Below are positions 16,683 to 26,363 of a stretch of 64,000 bases of DNA, in pieces. The position numbers were made by a program, and so were the translations under genes. The DNA comes from Micavibrio_B sp964399985. Lineage in GTDB: Bacteria > Pseudomonadota > Alphaproteobacteria > Micavibrionales > Micavibrionaceae. Location: positions 186,001-250,000 of the forward strand of contig CAYNRY010000001.1 in the NCBI GenBank assembly GCA_964399985.1. Direction: 5' to 3'. The notes beneath the pieces are model-generated. The model was given only the letters and a program-made list of their open reading frames with translations. It searched no databases and had not been told where the DNA came from. The number at the start of each line of letters is the position of its first letter. Position 1 is the first letter of the stretch.

Positions 16683-17644
16683 CCTAAACCAAGCTGAAAT
16701 TGTGATTGAGCATCGCTCCTATCATCATTTGTAGCTATACTATCAACTAGTATGTAAGGCGCTACTTCTTGCAAAATTGATGAAGCATAATTTTTTGCAG
16801 AGGAATTTTGATTTCCTTCAATGTAAGTAGGAGTAGGGATAACAGCATCAGGTGCACACATCGAGTTAAGGCCATGAACAGCGTCAGCGGCAATGCAATT
16901 TAGTCTCGTTCTACTATCTTTCAAATCGCGACTTGATTTCTTTAGTGCAAGAATTTTATCCCAATTTCCTCTGGGTGTCGCTTTAATTTCATCTAATACC
17001 TTACGTTCTAAAGCAATGTAATCATGGGTAAGTTCTTCAATAGTTTCAAACTCAGCATGCGTAACCATGAATTCTACGGTCATGCTCCTTCCCGCAATTG
17101 TATTAACAACGTGGTGAGATTTATGTGATCTGTATCCCCGATCGGAGGGATAAGTAAACTCACATTTGCGCGAAGTCATTTTTGCATCATCTAAGACGGC
17201 TGTTCGTAAGCGTTGGATATCATTAACTGTAGAACCAATAAACTTTAATCCAAAATAATCACCGACGTCATCAGGTGTTTTTCCGTCTTTAAGAATTTTA
17301 GCATCTACAGAATCTAGGTCTTTAATTCTCCATTTAACGCTTACGCCATTTAAGTATAGCTGTTCTTTTGCATCTAGCTTTTTTAATCTAGAAAGAGTGC
17401 TGCGAATTTCATTTTCTTCAATATAGCCGGCGCGGTATAAAGTTTCGCAGGCTCTTAATAAGGCAGCGTCAGTAATTTTTTTTGCAAGAGTGATATAGTT
17501 TTTGCCATTTGGAAGTTTCTCAGGTTGAGAGTCTGCCTTCCAATTCCATTCTGCCGGAAGGGCTGATCTATTAAAGGCAAGGTTCGAAGTTCTTATTGTC
17601 ATATTATAAATAATTTCCTCAACACAGCTATTAGAAAACAACAT
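16679..17644 (-). CDS. Orphan RelA/SpoT-like nucleotidyltransferase domain protein
   Basis: A 321-residue protein. Residues about 100-215 follow the (p)ppGpp synthetase fold: GVSVKWRIKDLDSVDAKIL parallels the GRVKSxxSxxxK start, DDVGDYFGLKFI carries the metal-ligand Asp (D129), DRGYRSHKSHHVV carries the Gly-Tyr motif, and VEFMVTHAEFETIEE carries the catalytic Glu (E191) in the position of EIQIRT. No HD hydrolase, TGS or ACT domain is present, so it is of small-synthetase type but divergent, with substrate unknown. An in-frame ATG at 17602 is an alternative start. It is isolated between alaS and ndk, and more AT-rich than they are, so it is probably acquired. Confidence 0.65.
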   Translation of the reverse strand: MLFSNSCVEEIIYNMTIRTSNLAFNRSALPAEWNWKADSQPEKLPNGKNYITLAKKITDAALLRACETLYRAGYIEENEIRSTLSRLKKLDAKEQLYLNGVSVKWRIKDLDSVDAKILKDGKTPDDVGDYFGLKFIGSTVNDIQRLRTAVLDDAKMTSRKCEFTYPSDRGYRSHKSHHVVNTIAGRSMTVEFMVTHAEFETIEELTHDYIALERKVLDEIKATPRGNWDKILALKKSSRDLKDSRTRLNCIAADAVHGLNSMCAPDAVIPTPTYIEGNQNSSAKNYASSILQEVAPYILVDSIATNDDRSDAQSQFQLGLG

Positions 17645-17758
17645 GGCTCTCTAATACAAGATAAAAATCATAGATAAACTTGGCTTTTTTCTAAGTTATT
17701 GAATTTGTTGGATAAAATGTATGGCTGATATGTGGATATTGCATGGCAGCATTGGAAC

Positions 17759-17787
17759 TTGATCTACCGATATTCGCCTTGTATAAC
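17759..17787 (+). promoter_or_regulatory. Putative sigma-70-type promoter of ndk
   Basis: TTGATC and TATAAC are separated by 17 bp, 38 bp before the ndk start codon. The spacing and both boxes fit a housekeeping promoter. Confidence 0.55.
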
Positions 17788-17824
17788 GCAGGCACTTTTA
17801 TTTAACGCCAGAGGACCTAAAAAT

Positions 17825-18247
17825 ATGGCCATTCAACGTACCTTTTCCATCATTAAGCCTGATGCGACCCGCCGCAATCTGACCGGCGCGATAAACGCGA
17901 AATTTGAAGAAAATGGCCTCCGCATCGTAGCACAAAAGCGCATACAGATGACTGAAGCCATGGCGCAAGAATTTTATGGCGTTCACAAAGAGCGTCCATT
18001 CTTTAATGACCTCGTAAAATTCATGATTTCCGGTCCGGTCGTCGTACAGGTTCTGGAAGGCGAAAACGCCGTCCTGAAAAACCGCGAGATTATGGGCGCA
18101 ACAAACCCTGCCAATGCCGATGCCGGTACGATCCGCAAGGAATTCGCCGAAAGCATCGAAGCTAACTCCGTTCACGGTTCCGACTCTGATGAAAACGCGG
18201 CAATCGAGATTGCTTATTTCTTCGCCGGTAACGAAATCGTCGGTTAA
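17825..18247 (+). CDS. ndk: Nucleoside diphosphate kinase
   Basis: 140 residues from the ATG at 17825, the standard Ndk length; the longer upstream reading frame adds unrelated residues and is not used. It transfers phosphate among nucleotides through a phosphohistidine. MAIQRTFSIIKPDATRRN is the family start, and the active-site His lies in NSVHGSDS. A GAGG ribosome-binding site is about 10 nt upstream. It overlaps the convergent hybrid kinase gene by 4 bp. Confidence 0.97.
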   Translation: MAIQRTFSIIKPDATRRNLTGAINAKFEENGLRIVAQKRIQMTEAMAQEFYGVHKERPFFNDLVKFMISGPVVVQVLEGENAVLKNREIMGATNPANADAGTIRKEFAESIEANSVHGSDSDENAAIEIAYFFAGNEIVG

Positions 18248-21200
18248 GCCTTTAACAGGTTTTCCATTTCAGATCGGCTGCCTTGATAGGTGCCGGATAG
18301 AGATTCAAGAAGCGGGGGCAACTCCGCTTCTGCTGCATTCTGGATGGATTTTTCTATGTCTGCGGTCGTATCGGCGATGGCTTTGAAGCCGAAATTGGCG
18401 GCCATGCCGCGCAGTTCATGCGATCTGGCTTTAACAGCTTCATGGTCGTTATTATCCGCCGCCGCTTTCAGGTTGAGAATAAGCTCTTCGGTTTTATCGT
18501 AGAAATCGCGCATTAATTCCTCTGTCTGCGATTTGCCAAGACTCTTAATCAGGGAGGCAATCATCGCATGATTCAGATATTCCTCGGCAACTTCCGTCGG
18601 AGCGCTTTCAACGCTATTTTCTTCTTCTTCCAGTTGACGAACCATAGAGGCAAATTCATCCTCTTCCAGATCATGTTCACTTTCTACTAAATCAGGGGAA
18701 ATAAGATCGATATCTGCAGCCGCAAGTGATGAGCCTATCATCTGGGACGGCGCTATTTTTTCGGCTACAACGGGAGCAGCTTTGGCGATTTCAGAGCGGG
18801 CAATTTTATGCAGCATTTGCTTCAGCGTTTCCGGCATGACAGGCTTGCCCATAAAATCGTTCATGCCATTGGACAGATATTTTTTAACATCGTCTTCACC
18901 GATATTGCCTGTCATCGCAACGATAGGCAGATTCGCGCGGGAAGGATCGGGCATGGCGCGAATTTCGGCGGTGGCATCAAGGCCGCTACGGCCCGGTAAT
19001 TCGATATCCATGAGTACCAAGTCAAATGAGTGGTCTTGAACCGCTTTTATGGCGTCATCCGCATTCGAGGCAAGAATGACAGAGTGTCCCATACGGTTTA
19101 AAAGCCCGTGCAGGACTTTTTGATTGATACCGTTATCGTCGACGACCAGGACATTCATTTTTCTGATTGTCTGGTCGCTTAAAGGCGTTGTGCCGCGTTG
19201 TTGGCTGCTGATCGCGGTCGGCATAGGGAGTGTGAAGAAGAAGGTGCTGCCTTCACCTTCGCGGCTATTTATGCCGATGGACGATCCCATGGCTTCGATC
19301 AATCTTTTACAAATGGTCAGGCCGAGACCCGTTCCGCCGAACTTACGGTTGATACTTGAATCGGCTTGGGAAAACGGCTGGAATATTTTCTTCTGCGCTT
19401 CGGCGCTGATACCGATGCCGGAATCCTGCACGCCGAAATAGATTTGCATCGTATCGCTGCTTGATGTTTCGACAGTCGATAGATTTTTGACTTGAATGGT
19501 GACACTGCCGCGGGCTGTAAACTTGATAGCATTGTTAACGAGGTTTAAAAGAACCTGGCGCAGTCTTGTAGGATCGCCGACCACGAATTCCGGCAGGCGC
19601 GGGTCGAGATCGAGAACAAGTTCAATATTTTTCGACCCCGCATGTCCGCTCATCAATACATGGATGCCTTTAAGCAGGCGTTTTAGATCGAAACTTGTTT
19701 TTTCGAGTTCTAATTTTCCGCTTTCGATCTTTTCAAAATCCAGAATGTCATTCAGAAGAGCCAGCAAAGCTTCGCCGGAATCCTGAATTGTATTGGCGTA
19801 ATCTTTTTGCTCTCTCGATAGCCCTGTATCAAGCAGCAAGCGGACCATGCCCATAATGCCTGTCATCGGTGTACGAATTTCATGGCTGACCACGGCCAGG
19901 AAAGCGGATTTAGCCATATTGGCATCATCGGCGGATTCCTTGGCCCGCTTCATTTCCTCGGTGCGTTTTGTTTCCTGAATTTGCAATTCTTTCATCAGGA
20001 GGCGTTCCTGATCGAGAACATGGAGAAGCCGTGTATGTTCGGAGGCTTCGCGTGCCTCTCTGAACGTATCGCTCAACGTATCCCTGAGTTCTCTGCGGTC
20101 GTATAAGTCTGAATTTTTTTGCTCGGTAAAATACACCTGTAACAAAGAGCTGATGACAGCAGTAAAAGCTGTCAACCACGGACTGACATAGGTCAAAGCA
20201 GCTGCCGAAGAATCCGGCTCGACCGTTTCTATTGTCGCCCATATGCCGATAAATAAGATAACCCGTGCAATCAGGCTGATGCCGCTCATCGCATTCAGGG
20301 AATAAAGTGATGTAAATGGCCATGTCAGAAGAACGGTTATCAAGCTGATACCAACGAAGGGCACGAAGCTGAGTGACATGCTGATAGTCGGTACGGTAGA
20401 TAAAAGCAGCATGCCCAGTAAACTACTGACCGCGAATAAAAGACCGATACCGATAAAAAGAGAAGGCGGATATTTGGCGCGGGCTTCGGCATTGAGCCAT
20501 AAGGATACAAAAAGCAAGATCGGGAAAACGAGGCGGAAGACCGGTGTAATAATTCGCCCGAAGAAATGATCTATCAGGAAGAAATGATCGAGGAAAATCT
20601 CGTATCCATACAGGCTCGTCCACATTAAGGCTAATGCAATGAGGGATTTGTCGCGGCTGGTAAGAAAGCCGGCGATTAAAACGGCAATCGCGATGAGAAT
20701 AAAAGTGTTGGCATCAGGCTCCAATAGTCCGATTCCTGTCTGCGGCCTTGTCGAAGATTCAATGGAAGGCTTGATCGTCGTTAGAATTCCCTTCCGGCCC
20801 TCTATATACATGATCAGATAGGCCGTTTGATTCTTGGGAATGCTGACGGCTATACGGGATGACAGGTAATAGGCGTTTTTAATTTCCGATTTTGTCGTCG
20901 TATTGAAAAAAGTTTGCCGTGATGTTGATTCATACAAAATGGCTTTATCGGCGAAACCGGTCCGGCCATAACCGGCTTTGCCGAAGTTAAGAGTCCACAA
21001 CTCCTGACGACTGGTATTCAATATAGGGATCACGATCCAATAGGGGCTACCTTGAGAGCCAAGGCTAATAACATTGCCGCTTGTAACCGCTTGGTTCATC
21101 TGCCCGCTTTGCAGCATGCCGATAATTGAATTGAAGCCAAACTTTCTTTCAGGATCTTCGATAACGAATAATGATTGTACGCTGGGTATTGCGATGGTCG

Positions 21201-21378
21201 ATTGATCGGTCAGGATAAGCGGGGCAATCTGTGAATCCGTTTTAACATCCTGTGCGTTTGCGATCCCAACCGCCGTTAGGGTGATCAGGAATAAAAAACA
21301 GGACCGTAAGATTGAATGTAAGCGAAACAGTGACATAGAAGGCCTATCCGGCATTGGGCCGGAAATCTCCATATTCAC
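18244..21378 (-). CDS. Hybrid histidine kinase, 7TMR-DISM type, with receiver and HPT
   Basis: 1044 residues. A signal peptide and a periplasmic sensor of DISM type (residues about 45-215) are followed by seven or eight membrane helices (about 225-425) and a coiled segment. HisKA has the phosphoacceptor in VVSHEIRTPM (about 496), HATPase boxes are NLVNNAIKF, GVQDSGIGIS and GGTGLGL, the receiver (about 740-860) has VLVVDDNGINQ and LVLMDIELPG, and an HPT domain near the C-terminus has ARSHELRGMAANFG. The complete phosphorelay could pass phosphate onward. A start at 21336 fits the signal peptide better than 21378. The signal is unknown. Confidence 0.93.
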   Translation of the reverse strand: MNMEISGPMPDRPSMSLFRLHSILRSCFLFLITLTAVGIANAQDVKTDSQIAPLILTDQSTIAIPSVQSLFVIEDPERKFGFNSIIGMLQSGQMNQAVTSGNVISLGSQGSPYWIVIPILNTSRQELWTLNFGKAGYGRTGFADKAILYESTSRQTFFNTTTKSEIKNAYYLSSRIAVSIPKNQTAYLIMYIEGRKGILTTIKPSIESSTRPQTGIGLLEPDANTFILIAIAVLIAGFLTSRDKSLIALALMWTSLYGYEIFLDHFFLIDHFFGRIITPVFRLVFPILLFVSLWLNAEARAKYPPSLFIGIGLLFAVSSLLGMLLLSTVPTISMSLSFVPFVGISLITVLLTWPFTSLYSLNAMSGISLIARVILFIGIWATIETVEPDSSAAALTYVSPWLTAFTAVISSLLQVYFTEQKNSDLYDRRELRDTLSDTFREAREASEHTRLLHVLDQERLLMKELQIQETKRTEEMKRAKESADDANMAKSAFLAVVSHEIRTPMTGIMGMVRLLLDTGLSREQKDYANTIQDSGEALLALLNDILDFEKIESGKLELEKTSFDLKRLLKGIHVLMSGHAGSKNIELVLDLDPRLPEFVVGDPTRLRQVLLNLVNNAIKFTARGSVTIQVKNLSTVETSSSDTMQIYFGVQDSGIGISAEAQKKIFQPFSQADSSINRKFGGTGLGLTICKRLIEAMGSSIGINSREGEGSTFFFTLPMPTAISSQQRGTTPLSDQTIRKMNVLVVDDNGINQKVLHGLLNRMGHSVILASNADDAIKAVQDHSFDLVLMDIELPGRSGLDATAEIRAMPDPSRANLPIVAMTGNIGEDDVKKYLSNGMNDFMGKPVMPETLKQMLHKIARSEIAKAAPVVAEKIAPSQMIGSSLAAADIDLISPDLVESEHDLEEDEFASMVRQLEEEENSVESAPTEVAEEYLNHAMIASLIKSLGKSQTEELMRDFYDKTEELILNLKAAADNNDHEAVKARSHELRGMAANFGFKAIADTTADIEKSIQNAAEAELPPLLESLSGTYQGSRSEMENLLKA

Positions 21379-21416
21379 TTTTTATCAAAAAGCTTAATAA
21401 ATATATAAGTCTTTGG

Positions 21417-21563
21417 TTATGCGAGGAAAATTGCCATTAAAACGAGCAAAGCGATCACATGGAGCACAAACCATTTTCCGTATTTTGTAAAAGCTTCCCA
21501 GCCGTGTTCGGCGCGTTCGATTTGTGAAGGGTCTACTTCAGCTGGTATGTGATCATGTGCCAT
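21417..21563 (-). CDS. aa3-type cytochrome c oxidase subunit IV (48 residues)
   Basis: A short gene too small for usual ORF lists. It encodes 48 residues with a charged N-terminus (MAHDHIPAEVDPSQIERAEH), the GWEAFTKYGKW motif and a single membrane helix (VLHVIALLVLMAIFLA). This matches the small subunit IV of alphaproteobacterial aa3 oxidases, known from Rhodobacter and Paracoccus. A strong ribosome-binding site (AGAGG) precedes the ATG. It stands apart from any cox genes, between the hybrid kinase and purN. Confidence 0.85.
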   Translation of the reverse strand: MAHDHIPAEVDPSQIERAEHGWEAFTKYGKWFVLHVIALLVLMAIFLA

Positions 21564-21602
21564 AAAATTACCTCTTTGGATGGGGATAATAACGCCGAAA
21601 AT

Positions 21603-22187
21603 TCAGGATTTCAAGGGACGTGACGCCAGATAACGTATGGCCTCAGGGTAGGCGATATGCTCGGCTACCAGAACTTTTTCTGCCAAAGAGGCTGGCGTTT
21701 CATTTTCATCGATCGAAACGCGCTTTTGCAGGATGATCGGTCCTTCATCCATATCGGGTATCACGAAGTGAACGGTACAGCCGCTCTCTTTTTCTCCGGC
21801 CTCGATGGCACGTTCATGCGTGTGAAGCCCTTTGAATTTCGGGAGCAGGGACGGATGGATATTGATCATTTTCCCCTCCCAGCGATTGACGAAATCTTCC
21901 GTCAGAACCCGCATGAAACCGGCAAGGCAAATCAGATCGATGGAAAATGATTCAAGAGCGATTTGCAATGCGTCTTCAAATTCCTCGCGCGACGGGTAAT
22001 CTTTATGATTGACGACGATGGTCGCAATGCCCGCATTCTCGGCGCGGATCAACCCGTAAGCATCGGGCTTGTTTGAGATAACGACCTCGATCTCAGCTGG
22101 AAAATCAGGATCGGCGCAGGCATCTATAATCGATTGCAGGTTGCTGCCGCGTCCGGAGATGAAAACGGCAAGTTTCAGCTTGCCCAT
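21603..22187 (-). CDS. purN: Phosphoribosylglycinamide formyltransferase
   Basis: 194 residues, folate-dependent GART family. It adds a formyl group from 10-formyl-THF to GAR in purine synthesis. The N-terminal LAVFISGRGSNLQSII binds the phosphate, the catalytic Asn-His-Asp set is seen in INIHPSLLPKFKG and TVHFVIPDMDEGPI. Its ATG lies 13 nt inside the end of purM, so the pair is translationally coupled, a conserved arrangement. Confidence 0.97.
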   Translation of the reverse strand: MGKLKLAVFISGRGSNLQSIIDACADPDFPAEIEVVISNKPDAYGLIRAENAGIATIVVNHKDYPSREEFEDALQIALESFSIDLICLAGFMRVLTEDFVNRWEGKMINIHPSLLPKFKGLHTHERAIEAGEKESGCTVHFVIPDMDEGPIILQKRVSIDENETPASLAEKVLVAEHIAYPEAIRYLASRPLKS

Positions 22188-23239
22188 TCTGCATCCATGT
22201 TTTCGATGATAACGCGTTCACCCTCTGGCGCAGCAATAACTTCGCCGATGCGGTAGAAGGCCTCGCCGTTTTTTTGCAAGGCAGTTTCAAGTTTGCTTGT
22301 ATCGTCGGCGGCACAAATGACGACCATGCCGATCCCGCAATTAAGTGTGCGGGCCAGATCATGATTGGAAATCGATGCGCTCTTTTTCAGCCATTTGAAA
22401 ACAGGTAGTAACTCCCATTTGGCGGCGTCCAGTTTAACGCCGAGACCATCCGGCAAAACGCGCGGAATATTTTCGAGAAGGCCGCCGCCCGTAATATGCG
22501 ACAATCCTTTGATCAACGATGTTTCTTTTAAAATATTCATCAGCGCTTTCACATAGATGCGTGTCGGCGTGATAAGGGCCTGTGCCAAGCTTTTCCCGTT
22601 TTCATACGGGCAGGGCGCATCAAGTTTTGTATCCGTATCGCTGATGATCTTACGAACGAGTGAAAACCCGTTGGAATGAACGCCACTCGAGGGCAAGCCG
22701 TAAACGATATCGCCTGCTTTGATAGTTTGACCTGTCAGTATTTTCTCGCGTTCGACCGCGCCGACTGAAAATCCTGCGAGGTCGTAATCGCCGCCATGAT
22801 ACATACCCGGCATTTCGGCTGTCTCGCCGCCGATCAGGGCGCAATTGGCCTGTTTACAGCCTTCGGCGATTCCAGTGATGACCCGCGAGGCTGTCTCGAC
22901 CTCTAACTTTCCGCTGGCAAAATAATCGAGGAAAAAGAGAGGCTCGGCTCCCTGAACGATCAAATCATTAACGCACATGGCAACTAAATCGATGCCGACC
23001 GTGTCATGCAGTCCTGAATCGATGGCAATTTTGAGCTTGGTCCCAACGCCATCCGTGGCGGAAACCAGCACGGGATCCTTATAACCGGCTGCTTTTACAT
23101 CGAATAAAGCGCCAAATCCGCCTAATCCGCCCATAACGCCGCTTCTTTTGGTCGATTTGGCGGCGGGCTTGATCTTTTCGACCAATTCGTTCCCGGCATC
23201 TATATTAACGCCTGCGGCCTCATAAGCATTTAGTTTCAT
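22175..23239 (-). CDS. purM: Phosphoribosylformylglycinamidine cyclo-ligase
   Basis: 354 residues, the usual AIRS length. It closes the imidazole ring of FGAM using ATP. GVMGGLGGFGALFDVKAAGY is the glycine-rich N-terminal loop, VSATDGVGTKLKIA and HITGGGLLENIPRVL are further signatures. It is the first gene of the purMN unit and diverges from the DUF2066 gene, a standard alphaproteobacterial neighbourhood. Confidence 0.97.
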   Translation of the reverse strand: MKLNAYEAAGVNIDAGNELVEKIKPAAKSTKRSGVMGGLGGFGALFDVKAAGYKDPVLVSATDGVGTKLKIAIDSGLHDTVGIDLVAMCVNDLIVQGAEPLFFLDYFASGKLEVETASRVITGIAEGCKQANCALIGGETAEMPGMYHGGDYDLAGFSVGAVEREKILTGQTIKAGDIVYGLPSSGVHSNGFSLVRKIISDTDTKLDAPCPYENGKSLAQALITPTRIYVKALMNILKETSLIKGLSHITGGGLLENIPRVLPDGLGVKLDAAKWELLPVFKWLKKSASISNHDLARTLNCGIGMVVICAADDTSKLETALQKNGEAFYRIGEVIAAPEGERVIIENMDAEWAS

Positions 23240-23299
23240 TGAAAGAAAGCCTTTCCCGAGTTATAAAACGGAATTCAACTCTTCTTTAGAATTTTTACC

Positions 23300-24463
23300 A
23301 TGTTTCGTACAGTCCCGATTTTACTTTTTATGCTGATCTGGCTACCGGTTTTGGCGTTTGCCCAGACCAATCCTGCCTATGTCGTTCATGATGTCAAAGT
23401 CGATATCGTGGCTGAAAGTTCTGTAAAGGCAAGAAATCAGGCTTTTTCAGCGGCGCAAGAAAAAGCGTTTAAAATGCTTTCGGAAAGGTTTTTGTCGCCG
23501 GATCAGGTGGCGGGCTTTATACCGCCGGATTCTTCCGTCATCGCCGGAATGGTGTCCGATTTTGAAATCACCAGCGAGCAACTATCCAAAAGAAGATATT
23601 TAGGGACCTATATTTTCCGCTTTAAGCCTGCCTCGGTAAGCCGCTTCTTCGGCCATGGTCCGATTGGGGATTTTACATCAGAGACTACCAACGGGCAAAA
23701 ACTGCTGATCATTCCGGCTTTCAGCCAGAACGGATCGCTGGCCCTTTGGGATATAAAGAAAAATCCGTGGCTCCAGGCATGGCAAAAACAAGCCGATGCA
23801 GATTCAAATCTCGTTGTGCCGCAAGGAAATGTCTCCGATACCATGGATTTGCGTGAGACCGATCCACAAAAATTTACCCAGTCCAGTATCAAGCGCATAA
23901 AATCCAGATACAATGTTTATGATGTTGCCATTGTATCTGCAGTTTTCGATCAGGCCGCCACTAATATATTGAAAGTCGATATCTATCGCACCGATCGCGG
24001 CAGGGTAGAGCTTGTTCAGTCACTGCCTGTTCCCGCAGGCAGCGCAAAAAGATTGGGAGAGCTTTTGGTCAATGCCATTCCTCAAGTTAAAACGGTCATG
24101 ACGGGTAACTGGAAAAATCAGGAATTCTATGTCGATCCGGCGCTGGCGGCGGAAATGACAACGCAGTCCGCCCCTGCGCCGCAAGCCGCGCCTTATACGG
24201 CGCAAGCGGGATATATCAAAGCAACGGCACGTTTTAATACGATGGCGGACTGGCTTTCGATGCGCCGGTCTTTAAATGGTATCCCGCCGCTCAAATCCAT
24301 ACGCATTGTCTCTCTTTCTACCAATAAAGCTGAGATGGAATTTACCTATAGCGACTGGATGGCATTGACGAGCGCGCTATCGGCCAGAGGGATGTCGCTT
24401 CAATCGACAGGGCCGGGCGAATATAATCTGATTAAAACGAACCCAGTGGGATATTCACGATGA
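23300..24463 (+). CDS. DUF2066 periplasmic protein
   Basis: 387 residues with a signal peptide (ILLFMLIWLPVLAFAQ) and a DUF2066-type N-terminal domain (VVHDVKVDIVAESSVKARNQ, then AFSAAQEKAFKMLSERF), resembling envelope lipoproteins of unknown function. The stop overlaps the next ATG by 4 nt (ATGA). The order DUF2066, AI-2E permease, hdaA beside purM is widespread in alphaproteobacteria. No catalytic motif is visible. Confidence 0.85.
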   Translation: MFRTVPILLFMLIWLPVLAFAQTNPAYVVHDVKVDIVAESSVKARNQAFSAAQEKAFKMLSERFLSPDQVAGFIPPDSSVIAGMVSDFEITSEQLSKRRYLGTYIFRFKPASVSRFFGHGPIGDFTSETTNGQKLLIIPAFSQNGSLALWDIKKNPWLQAWQKQADADSNLVVPQGNVSDTMDLRETDPQKFTQSSIKRIKSRYNVYDVAIVSAVFDQAATNILKVDIYRTDRGRVELVQSLPVPAGSAKRLGELLVNAIPQVKTVMTGNWKNQEFYVDPALAAEMTTQSAPAPQAAPYTAQAGYIKATARFNTMADWLSMRRSLNGIPPLKSIRIVSLSTNKAEMEFTYSDWMALTSALSARGMSLQSTGPGEYNLIKTNPVGYSR

Positions 24464-25617
24464 ACCAGAAATTATCTTTCTTTAACGCCCAAGCCATGTT
24501 CTGGCTCTTTCTAGGGGCGGTATTTATTGGTTTGATTGTTTTGTTCAATGGCATTTTATTGCCGTTCGTTGTCGGGGCGATCATTGCCTATCTCTTAAAT
24601 CCGCTGGTTCGTATTCTCGGACAAAAGGGGATGAAAAGATGGGTAGCGGCGCTTTTGATCTTAAGTGCCTTTTCGTTGTTCATCATTATACTGATCGCGA
24701 TTTCGGCGCCGCTTCTAGCGCGTGAATTCGGCGAGTTTATTTCCAATCTTCCCCAATATACCCAGCGCATTTCGAGTGTCTTGCAAAGCCGCATGGCTGT
24801 GCTTGAACAGCGGACCGGCTTTGATTTCATGGATAAAATGCATGAAAGCATTGAGGAAGATATCGGCAAGACATTACAGATGAGCCAGAAAGTTGTCGGC
24901 GGCGTAGCGGCAGGTTTGATGATGGGCGGCTCCGCAATTGTAGGTTTTGTAACGGCGGCTTTGCTGATCCCCATAGTGGCTTACTTTATGATGAAAGATT
25001 GGCCGCGCATCACCGGCTTCGTTCATAATTTGATACCGAAAGCCCATAAATCTACCATCAATTCCCTGCTGGACCAGATCGACCGCAAAATCTCCGGTTT
25101 TATTCGCGGACAGTTGTCTGTGTGTCTGATCCTGGGTGTTATGTACGCTATTGCTCTAAGTATAGCGGGGCTTGAATACGGGGCCTTGATCGGGCTGACG
25201 ACGGGATTGCTGTCGATTATACCTTATGTTGGCTCGACGATAGGATTGCTCGCCAGTGTTGGTGTCGCGGCACTTCAGACGGATGGAGAGATGTCCTATG
25301 TAGCAACGATTGCTGTCATCTTTTTTGCCGGACAATTTATCGAAGGTAATTTCATCACACCGAAACTGATCGGTGATAGCGTAGGCCTTCACCCGCTCTG
25401 GATTATTTTTGCCTTGATGGCCGGTGGTTCGCTGGTTGGCCTGACAGGTATGCTCATGGCAATTCCGGTCGCGGCGATCGTCAGTGTTTTAATAGGTTTT
25501 GCAATTCAGAAATACAAGAACAGCGATTTCTATAAAACGCCGGAGAAAGTATCTCCCGTTATCACCGATGCAACGAATTTACCGGAAATCGAAATCATCA
25601 TCAAAGCCGAGTCATGA
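24460..25617 (+). CDS. AI-2E/PerM family membrane transporter
   Basis: 385 residues with about eight membrane helices, two near the N-terminus (about 12-60), then clusters from about 145 to 350. The GALIGLTTGLLSIIPYVGS and GLHPLWIIFALMAGGSLVG segments are typical of the family. Substrates in this family are varied and not predictable. It overlaps DUF2066 and hdaA by 4 nt on either side, forming one operon. Confidence 0.9.
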   Translation: MNQKLSFFNAQAMFWLFLGAVFIGLIVLFNGILLPFVVGAIIAYLLNPLVRILGQKGMKRWVAALLILSAFSLFIIILIAISAPLLAREFGEFISNLPQYTQRISSVLQSRMAVLEQRTGFDFMDKMHESIEEDIGKTLQMSQKVVGGVAAGLMMGGSAIVGFVTAALLIPIVAYFMMKDWPRITGFVHNLIPKAHKSTINSLLDQIDRKISGFIRGQLSVCLILGVMYAIALSIAGLEYGALIGLTTGLLSIIPYVGSTIGLLASVGVAALQTDGEMSYVATIAVIFFAGQFIEGNFITPKLIGDSVGLHPLWIIFALMAGGSLVGLTGMLMAIPVAAIVSVLIGFAIQKYKNSDFYKTPEKVSPVITDATNLPEIEIIIKAES

Positions 25618-26363
25618 CGCAGCTTTCCTTCGATCTGGATTTTCGGACTGCCTATGGTCGCGACAATTATTTCGTCGGGCCATCCAATCAAACGGCCATT
25701 GATTTTATCGACAAATGGCCCGATTGGGGACGTGTGCCGTTTTTGATTGTCTATGGGGACGAAGGATCGGGTAAAAAACATCTGGCTTCCGTCTGGCAGG
25801 ATAAAAGCAACGCAGGGATCTTCGATGCCAAAAGATTTCGGCAAACGCCGCTTGAAGAAATTATTTCAAAGCCGTGCGACCTTATTATCCACCAGCTTCA
25901 TCTTTTAATTGGCGATGAGGAATCGGAAGAAAAACTCTTTCATATTTATAACCATTTCTTCAATTCGACACCGGGGCGTTATGTTCTACTAACCAGCCGC
26001 TTCGCACCGTCCGAACTTGATATAGATTTGCCTGATCTGGCGTCCCGCCTGCGCGGTGCGACCAGTTTTCGGATTAAAAGTCCTGATGATGAAATTCTTT
26101 TGCAGGTATTGGGAAAGCAGCTCAACGACAAAGGATTTCAGGTGACGGAAGAGTTGCTGAAATACGCGCTGCTTCGGATGGACAGGAGCTGGGCTATGCC
26201 AAGACGTCTGGCCGAGACCATTAGCCGAATGTCGCTTGAAACGAAAAAAGGATTGAGCCGGAAATTGATTCAGGAAGCGCTGATCAATATTGAACAGGGT
26301 CCGGAAAACCAGCCGTATGGAAAGGTTATTCCACCGGCAGCAGGCAAATTGAACCATTCCTGA
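25614..26363 (+). CDS. hdaA: DnaA-homologous replication regulator
   Basis: 249 residues, like the AAA+ module of DnaA without its C-terminal DNA-binding domain. The Walker A-like loop is YGDEGSGKKHLASVW, a Walker B-like stretch is CDLIIHQLHLL, and DLASRLRGATSFRI is the arginine-rich segment. HdaA with the clamp stimulates ATP hydrolysis by DnaA to block re-initiation. The N-terminal QLSFDLDF matches the clamp-binding sequence expected. Its 3' end overlaps the convergent rnd gene by 38 bp. Confidence 0.88.
   Translation: MTQLSFDLDFRTAYGRDNYFVGPSNQTAIDFIDKWPDWGRVPFLIVYGDEGSGKKHLASVWQDKSNAGIFDAKRFRQTPLEEIISKPCDLIIHQLHLLIGDEESEEKLFHIYNHFFNSTPGRYVLLTSRFAPSELDIDLPDLASRLRGATSFRIKSPDDEILLQVLGKQLNDKGFQVTEELLKYALLRMDRSWAMPRRLAETISRMSLETKKGLSRKLIQEALINIEQGPENQPYGKVIPPAAGKLNHS

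Noticed and set aside
17732..17824. Longer ndk reading frame with 31 extra N-terminal residues
   Set aside because: Ndk proteins are about 140 residues and begin MAxQRTFSxIKP; the extension covers the promoter.
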